Of a stretch of DNA of 28,693 nt, positions 15,142 to 22,216 are shown piece by piece. The notes under the pieces were generated by a model, which saw only the letters and a list, made by a program, of their open reading frames with translations, was not told where the DNA came from and ran no database searches. The stretch's first letter is position 1. Each line of letters begins with the position of its first letter. The position numbers and the translations under genes were made by a program. The stretch is from assembly GCA_035463295.1 (NCBI GenBank), contig DATHTK010000017.1, forward strand, positions 1 through 28,693. The letters are read 5' to 3'. Source of the DNA: DATHTK01 sp035463295. GTDB taxonomy: Bacteria; Actinomycetota; Rubrobacteria; Rubrobacterales; Rubrobacteraceae.

Positions 15142-15923
15142 AGCAGTATTCCGCCCGCGAGGACGAGCGCCGCCAGGGCGAGGGCGAGGGCGTCGCGGGC
15201 GCGGAAGCGCAGCTCGCGGTAGCGGGTTCGGCCCTCACCCCCGCGATAACCCCGGCTCTCCATCGCTTCGGCGAGCTCGTCGGCCCGGCGGAAGGCCCCG
15301 ACGGTGAGGGGGACGAGCACCGGCAGCATCGCGCGGGCGCGCTTGAGGGGGCCGCCCTCCGAGAAGTCCGCGCCGCGGGCGGCCTGGGCCTTCGTGATCT
15401 TCTGCGCCTCCTCGTGGAGCGTGGGGATAAAGCGCAGCGCGATCGTCATCATCGTCGCCACCTCGTGCGCGGGGAAGCGAAGCTTTTTCAGCGGTGAGAG
15501 GAGGTCTTCGATCCCATCGGCCAGCGCCACCGGGGCGGTCGTCGCCGTGAGCAGCGCCGCCGCCGAGACGAGCAGGACTATCCGGAGCGCGAGAAAGAGG
15601 CCCATCCTCACCCCCCCTTCGTGCACCTGCAAGACGCCCCACTCGAGCAGCGTCGCCCCCTCCCGGGAGAAGAGGATCTGGAAGAGCGCGGTGAGCGCCA
15701 CGATAAACGCCACGGGGCGCAGAAAGCCCGCAAAGGTCCCGGGCGGAACGCGGCTCGCGGCCACGAGGGAGGCGAAAGCGACCAAGAGAAAGAGAAAGCC
15801 GGCGACGGAGTCCACGAAGAACAAGCCGGCGACGAGCAGCGCCGAGGCCAGGATCTTAGCCCGGGGATCGAGCGCGTGCAGGGGCGAGGCCGCCGGGTAG
15901 TACCGTCCGATACCCCCGCTCAC
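15138..15923 (-). CDS. ecfT: ECF transporter transmembrane component EcfT
   Basis: A 261-residue membrane protein. The start is the GTG of the GTGA overlap with ecfA2; a longer frame to 16001 lies inside ecfA2. Hydrophobic helices occupy about 24-48, 56-80, 100-130 and the extreme C-terminus (245-261). The two coupling-helix signatures that seat EcfT on its ATPases are present: AQAARGADF and EAMESRGYRGG, each with the Ala/Ser-Arg-Gly core. EcfT joins the EcfA1/EcfA2 pair to exchangeable substrate-binding S components; none is encoded here, so this is the shared group II module. HALDPRAKI near the N-terminus is also characteristic. Confidence 0.93.
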   Translation of the reverse strand: MSGGIGRYYPAASPLHALDPRAKILASALLVAGLFFVDSVAGFLFLLVAFASLVAASRVPPGTFAGFLRPVAFIVALTALFQILFSREGATLLEWGVLQVHEGGVRMGLFLALRIVLLVSAAALLTATTAPVALADGIEDLLSPLKKLRFPAHEVATMMTIALRFIPTLHEEAQKITKAQAARGADFSEGGPLKRARAMLPVLVPLTVGAFRRADELAEAMESRGYRGGEGRTRYRELRFRARDALALALAALVLAGGILL

Positions 15924-16756
15924 GCCCGCGAGTCCCCCAGCAAACCCCTGAGCGCCGCCAGCGTCTCGCCGTAGCGCACCGGCCGGCCGATCTCCGGGCA
16001 CGAGCTCCGCACGACCGAGACCGTCTGCACCGTCGCGGGAGCGAGCGGAGCCGAAGCGTCGTGAGAGGCATAGAAGACCTCCGCCGGGCTTCCGAGGGCC
16101 CTCACCTCCCCCTTCTCCAGGACGCAGACGCGGTCGGCGATCTCGGCGATCTCGTCGAGGTCGTGGGAGACCATGACCACCGAGACGCCCCCCTCCTTCA
16201 GGCCCCGCACGACGTCGAGGAGACCTTCGCGCGTCGCCGGGTCCAGGCCGGCCGTGGGCTCGTCGAGCACGAGGACTTCGGGTCCCATCGCGAGCACCCC
16301 GGCGATTGCGACCCGCCGCTGCTCACCGCCGGAGAGCGCGAACGGGGAGCGGCCGGCGAGGTGGCCGGCCCCGAGCACGCCGAGAGCCCCGCTCACCCGC
16401 CGCTCCACCTCCTCGTCGCTCAAACCCAGCCGCCGCGGCGCGAAGGCCACGTCCTCCCGGACGGTCGGCGCGAAGAGCGCGGCCTCGGGGAACTGGAAGA
16501 CGAGCCCCACCCTCCGGCGCAGCTCGCCCTTCGCCAGCTCCCGGGCGTTCACGCCGTCGACGAACACCTCTCCGCTGGTGGGGACGAGCAGGAGGTTCAG
16601 GTGCTGGGCCAGGGTGCTCTTCCCCGACCCGGTGCCGCCCACAACGCCGAGCACCTCGTCGGGCTCTACGGTGAGCGAGACGCCGCGCAGCGCCTCTACC
16701 TCGAACGGGGTCCCCGGCGCGTAGACGTGGCGCACGTCGCGGAGCTCGATCTTCAC
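15920..16756 (-). CDS. ecfA2: ECF transporter ATPase EcfA2
   Basis: A 278-residue ABC ATPase with a complete set of motifs: GGTGSGKSTL (Walker A, about 40-49), VFQFPE in the Q-loop, LSGGEQRRVAIAG (signature), VLVLDEPTAGLDP (Walker B) and VMVSHD (switch His). The aromatic A-loop residue is Tyr12 (HVYAPGTPF). GTGSGKSTLAQHLNLLL and FQFPEAALF are the EcfA2 style, which separates it from its neighbour. The GTG start overlaps ecfA1 by four bases. The C-terminal ~60 residues form the Ecf-specific dimerisation extension. It powers uptake of vitamins or metal ions through EcfT and S components encoded elsewhere. Confidence 0.93.
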   Translation of the reverse strand: MKIELRDVRHVYAPGTPFEVEALRGVSLTVEPDEVLGVVGGTGSGKSTLAQHLNLLLVPTSGEVFVDGVNARELAKGELRRRVGLVFQFPEAALFAPTVREDVAFAPRRLGLSDEEVERRVSGALGVLGAGHLAGRSPFALSGGEQRRVAIAGVLAMGPEVLVLDEPTAGLDPATREGLLDVVRGLKEGGVSVVMVSHDLDEIAEIADRVCVLEKGEVRALGSPAEVFYASHDASAPLAPATVQTVSVVRSSCPEIGRPVRYGETLAALRGLLGDSRA

Positions 16757-17502
16757 CGCACCCGCGCCCTCTTCCCTACTCTGTCCAGGATGGCCCCGGC
16801 GAGCTCTTCTGGCGTGCGCGCCGCCGCGAGCCCGAGGGCGGAGGCGAGGCGGAGGGGAACCGGCGGGACCAGGCGGTTCTCGCGCAGGAGGCCGGCTTCG
16901 GAAAGGAGGACATCCGGAGGAACGTCGGCGACGAGGCGTCCCGCGTTCAGAACGAAGATCCGATCGGCGTCGAGGAGCTCGTCGAGGTGGTGCGTGACGT
17001 GCAGGACGGTCTTCGCGCCCCGCAGGCCCCGCAGTCTGTCGAGCACCTCGAACCGGCCGGCGGCGTCGAGCATCGAGGTCGGCTCGTCGAGGAGCAGGAT
17101 CTTCGGTTCCACGGCGAGTACTCCGGCGAGGGCGACCCGCTGCTTCTCGCCGCCAGAGAGCGTGTGGGGTTCCCGGCGCTCGTAGCCCTCGAGTCCGACG
17201 GCCCGGATCGCCTCGCGCACCCGCTGGCGCATCTCCTCGCGCTCCACGCCGAGGTTCTCGAGCCCGAAAGCCACATCGTCCTCGACAAACGGGGCGACGA
17301 GCCCGTTCTCCGGGTTCTGGAAAAGCATCCCCGCCTTCTCGCGGACCACGAAAGGCTCCGACGCCGGGTCGGAGCCCGCAACCCGGACGCAGCCCGAGTC
17401 CGCTTTCAGCAGGCCGTTCAGCAGTCGGACGAGGGTGGACTTGCCGCCCCCGTTCGGTCCGACGATGCCGACGTACTCGCCGGCGCGCACCTCGAGGCTC
17501 AC
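16753..17502 (-). CDS. ecfA1: ECF transporter ATPase EcfA1 (true N-terminus uncertain)
   Basis: From the only usable canonical start (GTG at 17502) the protein has 249 residues with GPNGGGKST (Walker A), LFQNPENGL (Q-loop), LSGGEKQRVALAG (signature), ILLLDEPTSMLD (Walker B) and HVTHH (switch His). However, the same frame continues upstream and reads VVFCEEATFSYPGAPAPALS, exactly the first strand and A-loop (FSYPG) that EcfA proteins need to stack ATP adenine. That stretch has no ATG, GTG or TTG before it in this frame back into rplQ, and GTG 17502 has no ribosome site. The real gene probably starts near 17565 or further up with an unusual codon, or a base is miscalled. A 26-bp palindrome lies directly before VVF. 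Confidence 0.85.
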   Translation of the reverse strand: MSLEVRAGEYVGIVGPNGGGKSTLVRLLNGLLKADSGCVRVAGSDPASEPFVVREKAGMLFQNPENGLVAPFVEDDVAFGLENLGVEREEMRQRVREAIRAVGLEGYERREPHTLSGGEKQRVALAGVLAVEPKILLLDEPTSMLDAAGRFEVLDRLRGLRGAKTVLHVTHHLDELLDADRIFVLNAGRLVADVPPDVLLSEAGLLRENRLVPPVPLRLASALGLAAARTPEELAGAILDRVGKRARVR

Positions 17503-17565
17503 GCCGGAGAGTGCGGGCGCCGGCGCGCCGGGGTAGGAGAACGTCGCCTCCTCGCAGAAGACGAC

Positions 17566-17591
17566 AGGGGGCCCGCCGCGGCGGGCCCCCT
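17566..17591. repeat. Perfect 26-bp GC palindrome at the rplQ-ecfA1 junction
   Basis: Every base from 17566 to 17591 pairs with its mirror (AGGGGGCCC on one side, GGGCCCCCT on the other, around CCGCGG). It sits 26 bases after the rplQ stop on the minus strand and ends just before the conserved first strand of EcfA1. It could act as an rplQ terminator, but no U-tract follows. Its centre, CCCGCCGCGGCGGG, matches 13 of 14 bases of the rpoA hairpin centre, which suggests a small palindromic repeat family. Confidence 0.75.
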
Positions 17592-17617
17592 CGCCAGGGT
17601 CTGGATGTGAGATCCGG

Positions 17618-17983
17618 TTACTCAGCTTCGTAGTTGACGAGCTCCAGGTAGACCTGCTCGGCGCCGTCGCCGGGCCGGGGACCCAGCTTCAGGATGCGGG
17701 TGTAGCCCGAGTTCCGGTCGTCGAGGTCGGGGGCCACGTCCTCGAAGAGCCTGCGGACTATCGTCTTGTCCTTCAGCACCTTCACCGCTTGCCGGCGGGA
17801 GGGGAGGTCGTCCTTCTTGGCAGTGTTTATAAGCTTGTCCACAACGCCGCGGACCTCCTTCGCCTTCGGCGCGGTGGTCTTTATGCGGCCGTGCTGTATC
17901 ACCTGCCCGGCCATCGTGCCCAGCATCAGGCTCCGGTGCTGGGCGTCGCGGCTCAGCTTGCGGCCCCTTTTACCGTGCCTCAT
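17618..17983 (-). CDS. rplQ: 50S ribosomal protein L17
   Basis: A 121-residue large-subunit protein located near the exit tunnel. MRHGKRGRKLSRDAQHR is the standard start, followed by GRIKTTAPKAKEVRGVVDKLI and the C-terminal GYTRILKLGPRPGDGA. An in-frame GTG nine bases upstream (17992) would add three residues; I prefer the ATG at 17983 because it gives the family's start and has GAGG just upstream. It overlaps the end of rpoA by 14 bases, the usual rpoA-rplQ coupling. Confidence 0.97.
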   Translation of the reverse strand: MRHGKRGRKLSRDAQHRSLMLGTMAGQVIQHGRIKTTAPKAKEVRGVVDKLINTAKKDDLPSRRQAVKVLKDKTIVRRLFEDVAPDLDDRNSGYTRILKLGPRPGDGAEQVYLELVNYEAE

Positions 17984-18914
17984 TGTCCTCACTCTCCAGG
18001 GAGTACCCGTACTCGAGGAGCTTCGAGCGAATCTCGTCGACGCTCTTCATCCCGAGGTTGCGGATATTCATGAGCTCTTCTTCGGTCATCGTCGCGAGCT
18101 GACCGATGGTGTCCACGCCCTCGCGCTTGAGGCAGTTGTACGAACGGACCGTGAGCTCCAAGTCCTCGACCGGACGCTCGTCGGTTATGACGGGGCGACC
18201 CCCGCTGCGGCGGGGGTCGCCGGCCGCCTGGCCCTGGTAGCCGTCGGTGAAGAGGCCCAGGATGTCTATGAGCTGCCGGGAGGCGTCCTGGATGGCCTCC
18301 CGCGGCTCTATGCGGCCGTCGGTAAAGACCTCTATCGTCAGCGCGTCGAGGTTCGCCCGCGCCCCGGCCCGCGTCTCGGCGACCGAGTAGTTCACCCGCT
18401 GGACGGGCGAGAAGAGCGAGTCGACGGCTATGACCCCGATGGGGTCGGCGTCGCTCTTGTTCTGCTCGGCCCGAGCATAGCCCTGGCCCCTCTCGACCGT
18501 CAGGCGCATGTCCAGGTGCCCGCCCTCGGAGACGCTCGCGATGTACGCCTCGGGGTCCACCACCTCGATGTCGGCCTTCAGCTCGATGTCCGAGGCCCGG
18601 ACCTCGCCGGGGCCGTCCTTCGTGATCTCGAGCTCTATCGGCTCCTCGCGCTCGAGCTTGAACTTCAGCTCCTTCACGTTGAGGATGATGTCCACGACGT
18701 CCTCTTTCACGCCGGGGATCGTCGAGAACTCGTGGCTGACGCCCTCTATGCGGATCTTCGTGGCCGCAGCGCCCGTGAGCCCGGAGAGCATCACGCGCCG
18801 GAGCGAGTTACCCAGAGTATGCCCGAGACCCCTCGGGAGCGGCTCGGCGACAAAGAGACCGCGACGCTCGTCTTCTTCTTCCACCCTGAAACGGGGCGGT
18901 GCTATATCCAACAT
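17970..18914 (-). CDS. rpoA: DNA-directed RNA polymerase subunit alpha
   Basis: A 314-residue alpha subunit. The N-terminal dimerisation domain (1-225) shows GLGHTLGNSLRRVMLSGL (29-46), the core of the assembly interface. After a linker (226-245) the C-terminal domain (246-304) holds SYNCLKREGVDTIGQL and MNIRNLGMKSVDEI, with Arg257 at the position of the DNA-contacting arginine of E. coli. The annotated frame opens at 19061, but those 49 residues overlap rpsD; the ATG at 18914 with AGGTGG ten bases upstream gives the normal MLDIAPPRF start. The linker residues 232-241 (GDPRRSGGRP) are encoded by a perfect hairpin, described separately. The gene lies between rpsD and rplQ as usual. Confidence 0.98.
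   Translation of the reverse strand: MLDIAPPRFRVEEEDERRGLFVAEPLPRGLGHTLGNSLRRVMLSGLTGAAATKIRIEGVSHEFSTIPGVKEDVVDIILNVKELKFKLEREEPIELEITKDGPGEVRASDIELKADIEVVDPEAYIASVSEGGHLDMRLTVERGQGYARAEQNKSDADPIGVIAVDSLFSPVQRVNYSVAETRAGARANLDALTIEVFTDGRIEPREAIQDASRQLIDILGLFTDGYQGQAAGDPRRSGGRPVITDERPVEDLELTVRSYNCLKREGVDTIGQLATMTEEELMNIRNLGMKSVDEIRSKLLEYGYSLESEDNEAR
18194..18221. repeat. Perfect 12-bp-stem hairpin inside the rpoA linker
   Basis: Arms GGCGACCCCCGC (18194-18205) and GCGGGGGTCGCC (18210-18221) pair without mismatch around a four-base loop. The 28 bases are in frame and encode about GDPRRSGGRP of the flexible RpoA linker, where an insertion would be tolerated. The stem centre closely matches the palindrome between rplQ and ecfA1. 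Confidence 0.8.
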
Positions 18915-18946
18915 CGTCAAACTACCACCTGCTCGTAAGTAACTGG

Positions 18947-19549
18947 TTAGCGGCTGTAGAACTCGATAATGAGCTGCTCTTCGACCGGCGTGTCTATCTC
19001 CTCGCGGCTCGGGGAGTGGAGAAGGCGGCCGGTAAAGTTCTCGTGGTCGGCCTCCAGCCACGCCGGGACCGCCACGACCTGCTCGACGGCGTTCTGTATC
19101 GGCTCGAGGTTGCGGCTCTTCTCCTTGACCGTGATCACATCCCCCACCCGCAGGATCGCCGAGGGGATGTTGTGCTTGCGGCCGTTGAGGAAGAAGTGCC
19201 CGTGGGCGACGAGCTGGCGCGCCTGCGGCCGGCTCGTGGCGAAGCCCATCCGGTAGACGACGTTGTCCATCCTGAGCTCCATGAGCCGCAGCAAATTCTC
19301 GCCGCTGACCCCCTGCATCCGGGTGGCCTTGTCGTAGGCCCGCCGGAACTGCTTCTCGGAGACCCCGTAGTACCAGCGGGCCTTCTGCTTCTCCAGGAGC
19401 CGCAGGCCGTACTCCGTCTGCCTCTGGCGTCCCCTGCCGTGCTCTCCCGGCGGGTAGGGCTTCTTCTCCAGCGGGTTCTTCCGCATGGACGAGAGCATCA
19501 CCCCCGCCCGTCGGTCTCTTCGGCCCCTCGGGCCCGTATAACGCGCCAC
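18947..19549 (-). CDS. rpsD: 30S ribosomal protein S4 (zinc-free form)
   Basis: A 200-residue primary 16S rRNA-binding protein that also acts in some bacteria as the alpha-operon translational repressor. MARYTGPRGRRDRR is followed by YPPGEHGR, the helical EKQKARWYYGVSEKQFRR domain and the S4 RNA-binding motif LMELRMDNVVYRMGFATSRPQARQLVAHGHF. The N-terminal cysteine zinc site found in many S4 proteins is absent, so this is the C-minus type. It lies 27 bases after rpsK and 32 before rpoA. Confidence 0.98.
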   Translation of the reverse strand: MARYTGPRGRRDRRAGVMLSSMRKNPLEKKPYPPGEHGRGRQRQTEYGLRLLEKQKARWYYGVSEKQFRRAYDKATRMQGVSGENLLRLMELRMDNVVYRMGFATSRPQARQLVAHGHFFLNGRKHNIPSAILRVGDVITVKEKSRNLEPIQNAVEQVVAVPAWLEADHENFTGRLLHSPSREEIDTPVEEQLIIEFYSR

Positions 19550-19576
19550 TGCTCCTATTAACCTCCTACTTCTTCT

Positions 19577-19996
19577 CTAGCCCCGGCGCCGCTTGGGCGG
19601 CCGACAACCGTTGTGCGGCTGGCCCGTCACGTCCTTTATGCCGAGAACCTCTATACCCATCGACTGGAAGGTACGGGCGGCCATGTCCCGGCCCGAGCCG
19701 TGGCCCTTCACCTCGATGTCCACGCGCCGAACGCCCTGGTCCATCGCCTTGTTCGCCACGCTCTCGGCCGTCATCTGGGCGGCGAACGGCGTGCTCTTGC
19801 GACTCCCTTTGAAGCCCAGAGATCCCGCCGACTCCCAGGCTATGACGTTGCCCTCGGTGTCGGTAACCGAGACGATCGTGTTGTTGAACGAACTCTTTAT
19901 GTGAACGACGCCGGTCGTGATGTTCCTGCGAACCCGCCGGCGCGAGCGGCTGGCGCCCCGGCGAGCCCCGCGCTGCTGCGTCCTCTGCCTGCCCAT
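19577..19996 (-). CDS. rpsK: 30S ribosomal protein S11
   Basis: A 139-residue platform protein of the small subunit. After a basic N-terminal tail (RGARRGASRSRRRVRRNI) come GVVHIKSSFNNTIVSVTD, the GFKGSRKSTPFAAQMTAE block and the C-terminal GHGSGRDMAARTF and DVTGQPHNGCRPPKRRRG. The ATG directly abuts the rpsM stop with no gap. Family length and order are normal. Confidence 0.98.
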   Translation of the reverse strand: MGRQRTQQRGARRGASRSRRRVRRNITTGVVHIKSSFNNTIVSVTDTEGNVIAWESAGSLGFKGSRKSTPFAAQMTAESVANKAMDQGVRRVDIEVKGHGSGRDMAARTFQSMGIEVLGIKDVTGQPHNGCRPPKRRRG

Positions 19997-20371
19997 CTAC
20001 CTGACCTTCTTTCTTCCGCCTATGGACGGCTTCGGACCCTTGCGCTGGCGGGCGTTGGTCTTCGTCCGCTGCCCGCGCACCGGCAGACCCCGGCGGTGCC
20101 GGATGCCCCGGTAGGTCCCGATGTCTATGAGCCGCCGGATGTTCTGGTTCACCTCGCGCCTCAGGTCACCCTCGACCTGAACGTTCCCATCCACGTAGGA
20201 CCTCAGGGCACCGACCTCGCCCTCGGCCAGGTCGCGCACCTTGGTGTTCGGGTCTACGCCGGTCTCGGCCAGGATCTTCTTCGCCGTCGAACGGCCGACC
20301 CCGTAGATATAGGTAAGCCCGACCTCGATCCTCTTCTCCCTGGGCAGGTCTACGCCCGCTATGCGCGCCAT
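19997..20371 (-). CDS. rpsM: 30S ribosomal protein S13
   Basis: A 124-residue head protein of the small subunit that contacts the P-site tRNA and bridges to L5. MARIAGVDLPREKRIEVGLT, YIYGVGRSTAKKIL and the C-terminal GTYRGIRHRRGLPVRGQRTKTNAR with a basic tail are diagnostic. It starts one base after rpmJ and abuts rpsK. Confidence 0.98.
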   Translation of the reverse strand: MARIAGVDLPREKRIEVGLTYIYGVGRSTAKKILAETGVDPNTKVRDLAEGEVGALRSYVDGNVQVEGDLRREVNQNIRRLIDIGTYRGIRHRRGLPVRGQRTKTNARQRKGPKPSIGGRKKVR

Positions 20372-20372
20372 A

Positions 20373-20486
20373 TCAGCCCTGCCTCTGCTTGTGCCGGGGG
20401 TTGGTGCAGATCACCCGCACCACCCCGCGGCGCCTTATTACCTTGCAACGCTCGCATATCGGTTTCACGCTCGCACGTACCTTCAC
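20373..20486 (-). CDS. rpmJ: 50S ribosomal protein L36 (zinc-binding form)
   Basis: A 37-residue protein, short enough to be missed by length filters: it opens VKVRASVKPICERCKVIRRR (GTG start) and continues with ICTNPRHKQRQG. The zinc ribbon ligands Cys11, Cys14, Cys27 and His32 are all present, so it is the C-plus type. GGAGAGG lies just upstream of the GTG. It sits between infA (18 bases) and rpsM (1 base), its standard place in the alpha operon. Confidence 0.96.
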   Translation of the reverse strand: MKVRASVKPICERCKVIRRRGVVRVICTNPRHKQRQG

Positions 20487-20504
20487 GACCCTCTCCTAGT
20501 CTAC

Positions 20505-20726
20505 TTACGTCCTGAACCTGTAGGTGATCCGTCCCCGGCTCAAATCGTAGGGGCTCAACTCCACCTTCACCCGGTCGCCCGGCAATATACGGATGTAGTT
20601 CATCCGCATCTTGCCCGAGATGTGCGCCAGCACGTGGTGCCCGTTGTCGAGCTCGACCCGGAACTGCGTGTTCGGCAGCGCCTCGGTGATGGTGCCTTCA
20701 ACCTCTATGACGTCTTCTTTGGCCAA
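20505..20726 (-). CDS. infA: Translation initiation factor IF-1
   Basis: A 73-residue S1/OB-fold protein that occupies the ribosomal A site during initiation. EDVIEVEGTITEALPNTQFR and HISGKMRMNYIRILPGDRVKVELSPYDLSRGRITYRFR cover the entire family consensus. Translation starts at TTG behind GGAGG; no ATG is available in frame near the conserved start. It is the first gene after a 95-bp gap following map, so a promoter may lie in that gap, although I could not identify a clean -35/-10 pair there. Confidence 0.97.
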   Translation of the reverse strand: MAKEDVIEVEGTITEALPNTQFRVELDNGHHVLAHISGKMRMNYIRILPGDRVKVELSPYDLSRGRITYRFRT

Positions 20727-20821
20727 GGACCTCCTCTTCTCAATCCATTTTCAAACAGTTACGAGATGGCTGGAGCCAAACGGATATGTTACCACGCCGC
20801 CACCGCTCCTCACACCCCCGG

Positions 20822-21580
20822 CTAGTCCCCGTCGCTGGCGGTCAGCACCCAGGGGCCGTTCTCGGTGACGGCGACGGTGTGCTCGAAGTGGGCCGAGAGG
20901 GAGCCGTCGGCGGTGTAGATCGACCATCCGTCCCACTCGCTGATATGGATGTCGTAGGCGCCGAGCGTGATCATGGGCTCTATGGCGAACGTCATGCCGG
21001 AAAGGAGGCGCGTTCCGGTGCCGGGCCGGCCGTAGTTCGGTATCTGGGGGTCCTCGTGCATCTTGCGCCCGACACCGTGGGAGACCAGATCCCTAACCAC
21101 CCCGTAACCGCGCTCCTCGGCGAGGGATTGGATCGCGTACCCTATGTCCCCGAGTCTCTTTCCGGGCCACGTCGCGTCGATAGCCGCCTCCAGGCAGCGC
21201 CGGGTGGTCTCCAGCAGCCTCTCCGTCTCGGGCGGGATCTCCCCGACGGCCGCGGTGATCGCCGCGTCGGTCACGAAGCCCTCGTAGCGGACGCCGACGT
21301 CGAGGGAGATGATATCCCCCTCTTTCAGGCGGTAGGCGCCGGGGATGCCGTGCACGATCATGGCGTTCGGGGAGGAGCATATAGAGGCGGGGAAGCCCTG
21401 ATAGCCCTTGAACTCGGGCCTGCCGCCGTGGTCGAGGATAAACTCCTCGGCCAACGCATCGAGCTCCCTGGTGGTGACGCCGGGCCGGACGTTCTCGTCG
21501 AGCACCCTCAGACAGGCAGCCGTAATCCGCCCGCCCTCGCGCATCGTCTCCAGCTCGGCCGTGCTCTTGCGGACGATCAA
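20822..21580 (-). CDS. map: Type I methionine aminopeptidase
   Basis: A 252-residue metalloprotease that removes the initiator methionine. The five metal ligands are visible in family order: Asp94 (SLDVGV), Asp105 (VTDAA), His168 (SHGVG), Glu201 (AIEPM) and Glu233 (FEHTVAV); His77 in VHGIP is the substrate-side histidine. There is no N-terminal zinc-finger extension. The start is TTG three bases after the adk stop, preceded by GGAGAGGA inside adk. secY-adk-map is the classic end of the spc operon. Confidence 0.97.
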   Translation of the reverse strand: MIVRKSTAELETMREGGRITAACLRVLDENVRPGVTTRELDALAEEFILDHGGRPEFKGYQGFPASICSSPNAMIVHGIPGAYRLKEGDIISLDVGVRYEGFVTDAAITAAVGEIPPETERLLETTRRCLEAAIDATWPGKRLGDIGYAIQSLAEERGYGVVRDLVSHGVGRKMHEDPQIPNYGRPGTGTRLLSGMTFAIEPMITLGAYDIHISEWDGWSIYTADGSLSAHFEHTVAVTENGPWVLTASDGD

Positions 21581-21583
21581 GCC

Positions 21584-22216
21584 CTAATCCTCTCCCAGCG
21601 CCCGCAGGATCTCCTCCGCCACCTCCGGGATTCCCTGCATGGCGTCGACCGTTACCAGGATCCCTCTCTCGGAGTAGTAGTCCTTCAGAGGCTCCGTGTG
21701 CTCGTGGTAGACCGCGAGGCGGCGTCGGATGGACTCCTCGGTATCGTCCTTACGCTGGACAAAGGGGCCGGGATCCTCCTCGGAGTCCTCCGGCGGCGGG
21801 TCGTACTCGACGTGGTAGATGTCGCCGGTCGATTCGCTCGTGCGGCGGCCAGAGAGGCGCTCGACGAGGTCCTCGTCCGGTGCCTCCAGTGCGACGGCCG
21901 CGTCGAGCTCGGCGTCGATCTCCTTGAGCATCTCGTCGAGGGCGCTGGCCTGCGACTCGTTGCGTGGGAAGCCGTCCAGAATCCAGGAGTCGGCCTCATC
22001 GAGGGTGGGCCGCATCATCTGGACAATGATCTCGTCGGGGACCAGGTCGCCGCGGTCGTTGTACTCCTGGACCTTCTGCCCCAGCTCGCTGCCGCTCTTG
22101 ATCTCCGCGCGCACCAGATCTCCGGTCGAGACGTGCTTGGCGCCGGTCTTCTCGGAGATCCGCTGTGCCTGAGTTCCCTTACCCGCTCCCTGGGGTCCTA
22201 GCAAGACTATTCTCAT
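21584..22216 (-). CDS. adk: Adenylate kinase
   Basis: A 210-residue enzyme catalysing ATP + AMP = 2 ADP. GPQGAGKGTQA (7-17) is the P-loop, STGDLVRAEI (30-39) and DGFPRNESQASAL (80-92) bind AMP, and ERLSGRR opens the LID. The LID is of the long type (about 119-160) but has no zinc cysteines, and is instead acidic (PPPEDSEEDPGPF). Translation begins at ATG in an ATGA overlap with secY. Confidence 0.97.
   Translation of the reverse strand: MRIVLLGPQGAGKGTQAQRISEKTGAKHVSTGDLVRAEIKSGSELGQKVQEYNDRGDLVPDEIIVQMMRPTLDEADSWILDGFPRNESQASALDEMLKEIDAELDAAVALEAPDEDLVERLSGRRTSESTGDIYHVEYDPPPEDSEEDPGPFVQRKDDTEESIRRRLAVYHEHTEPLKDYYSERGILVTVDAMQGIPEVAEEILRALGED

Noticed and set aside
18915..19061. Longer rpoA beginning inside rpsD
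   Set aside because: The 49 extra residues overlap the coding region of rpsD and precede the universal MLDIAPPRF start that has its own ribosome site.
20727..20821. Promoter for infA in the map-infA gap
   Set aside because: A TTGGCT and some AT-rich bases are present, but no pair with correct spacing and a credible -10 could be found.
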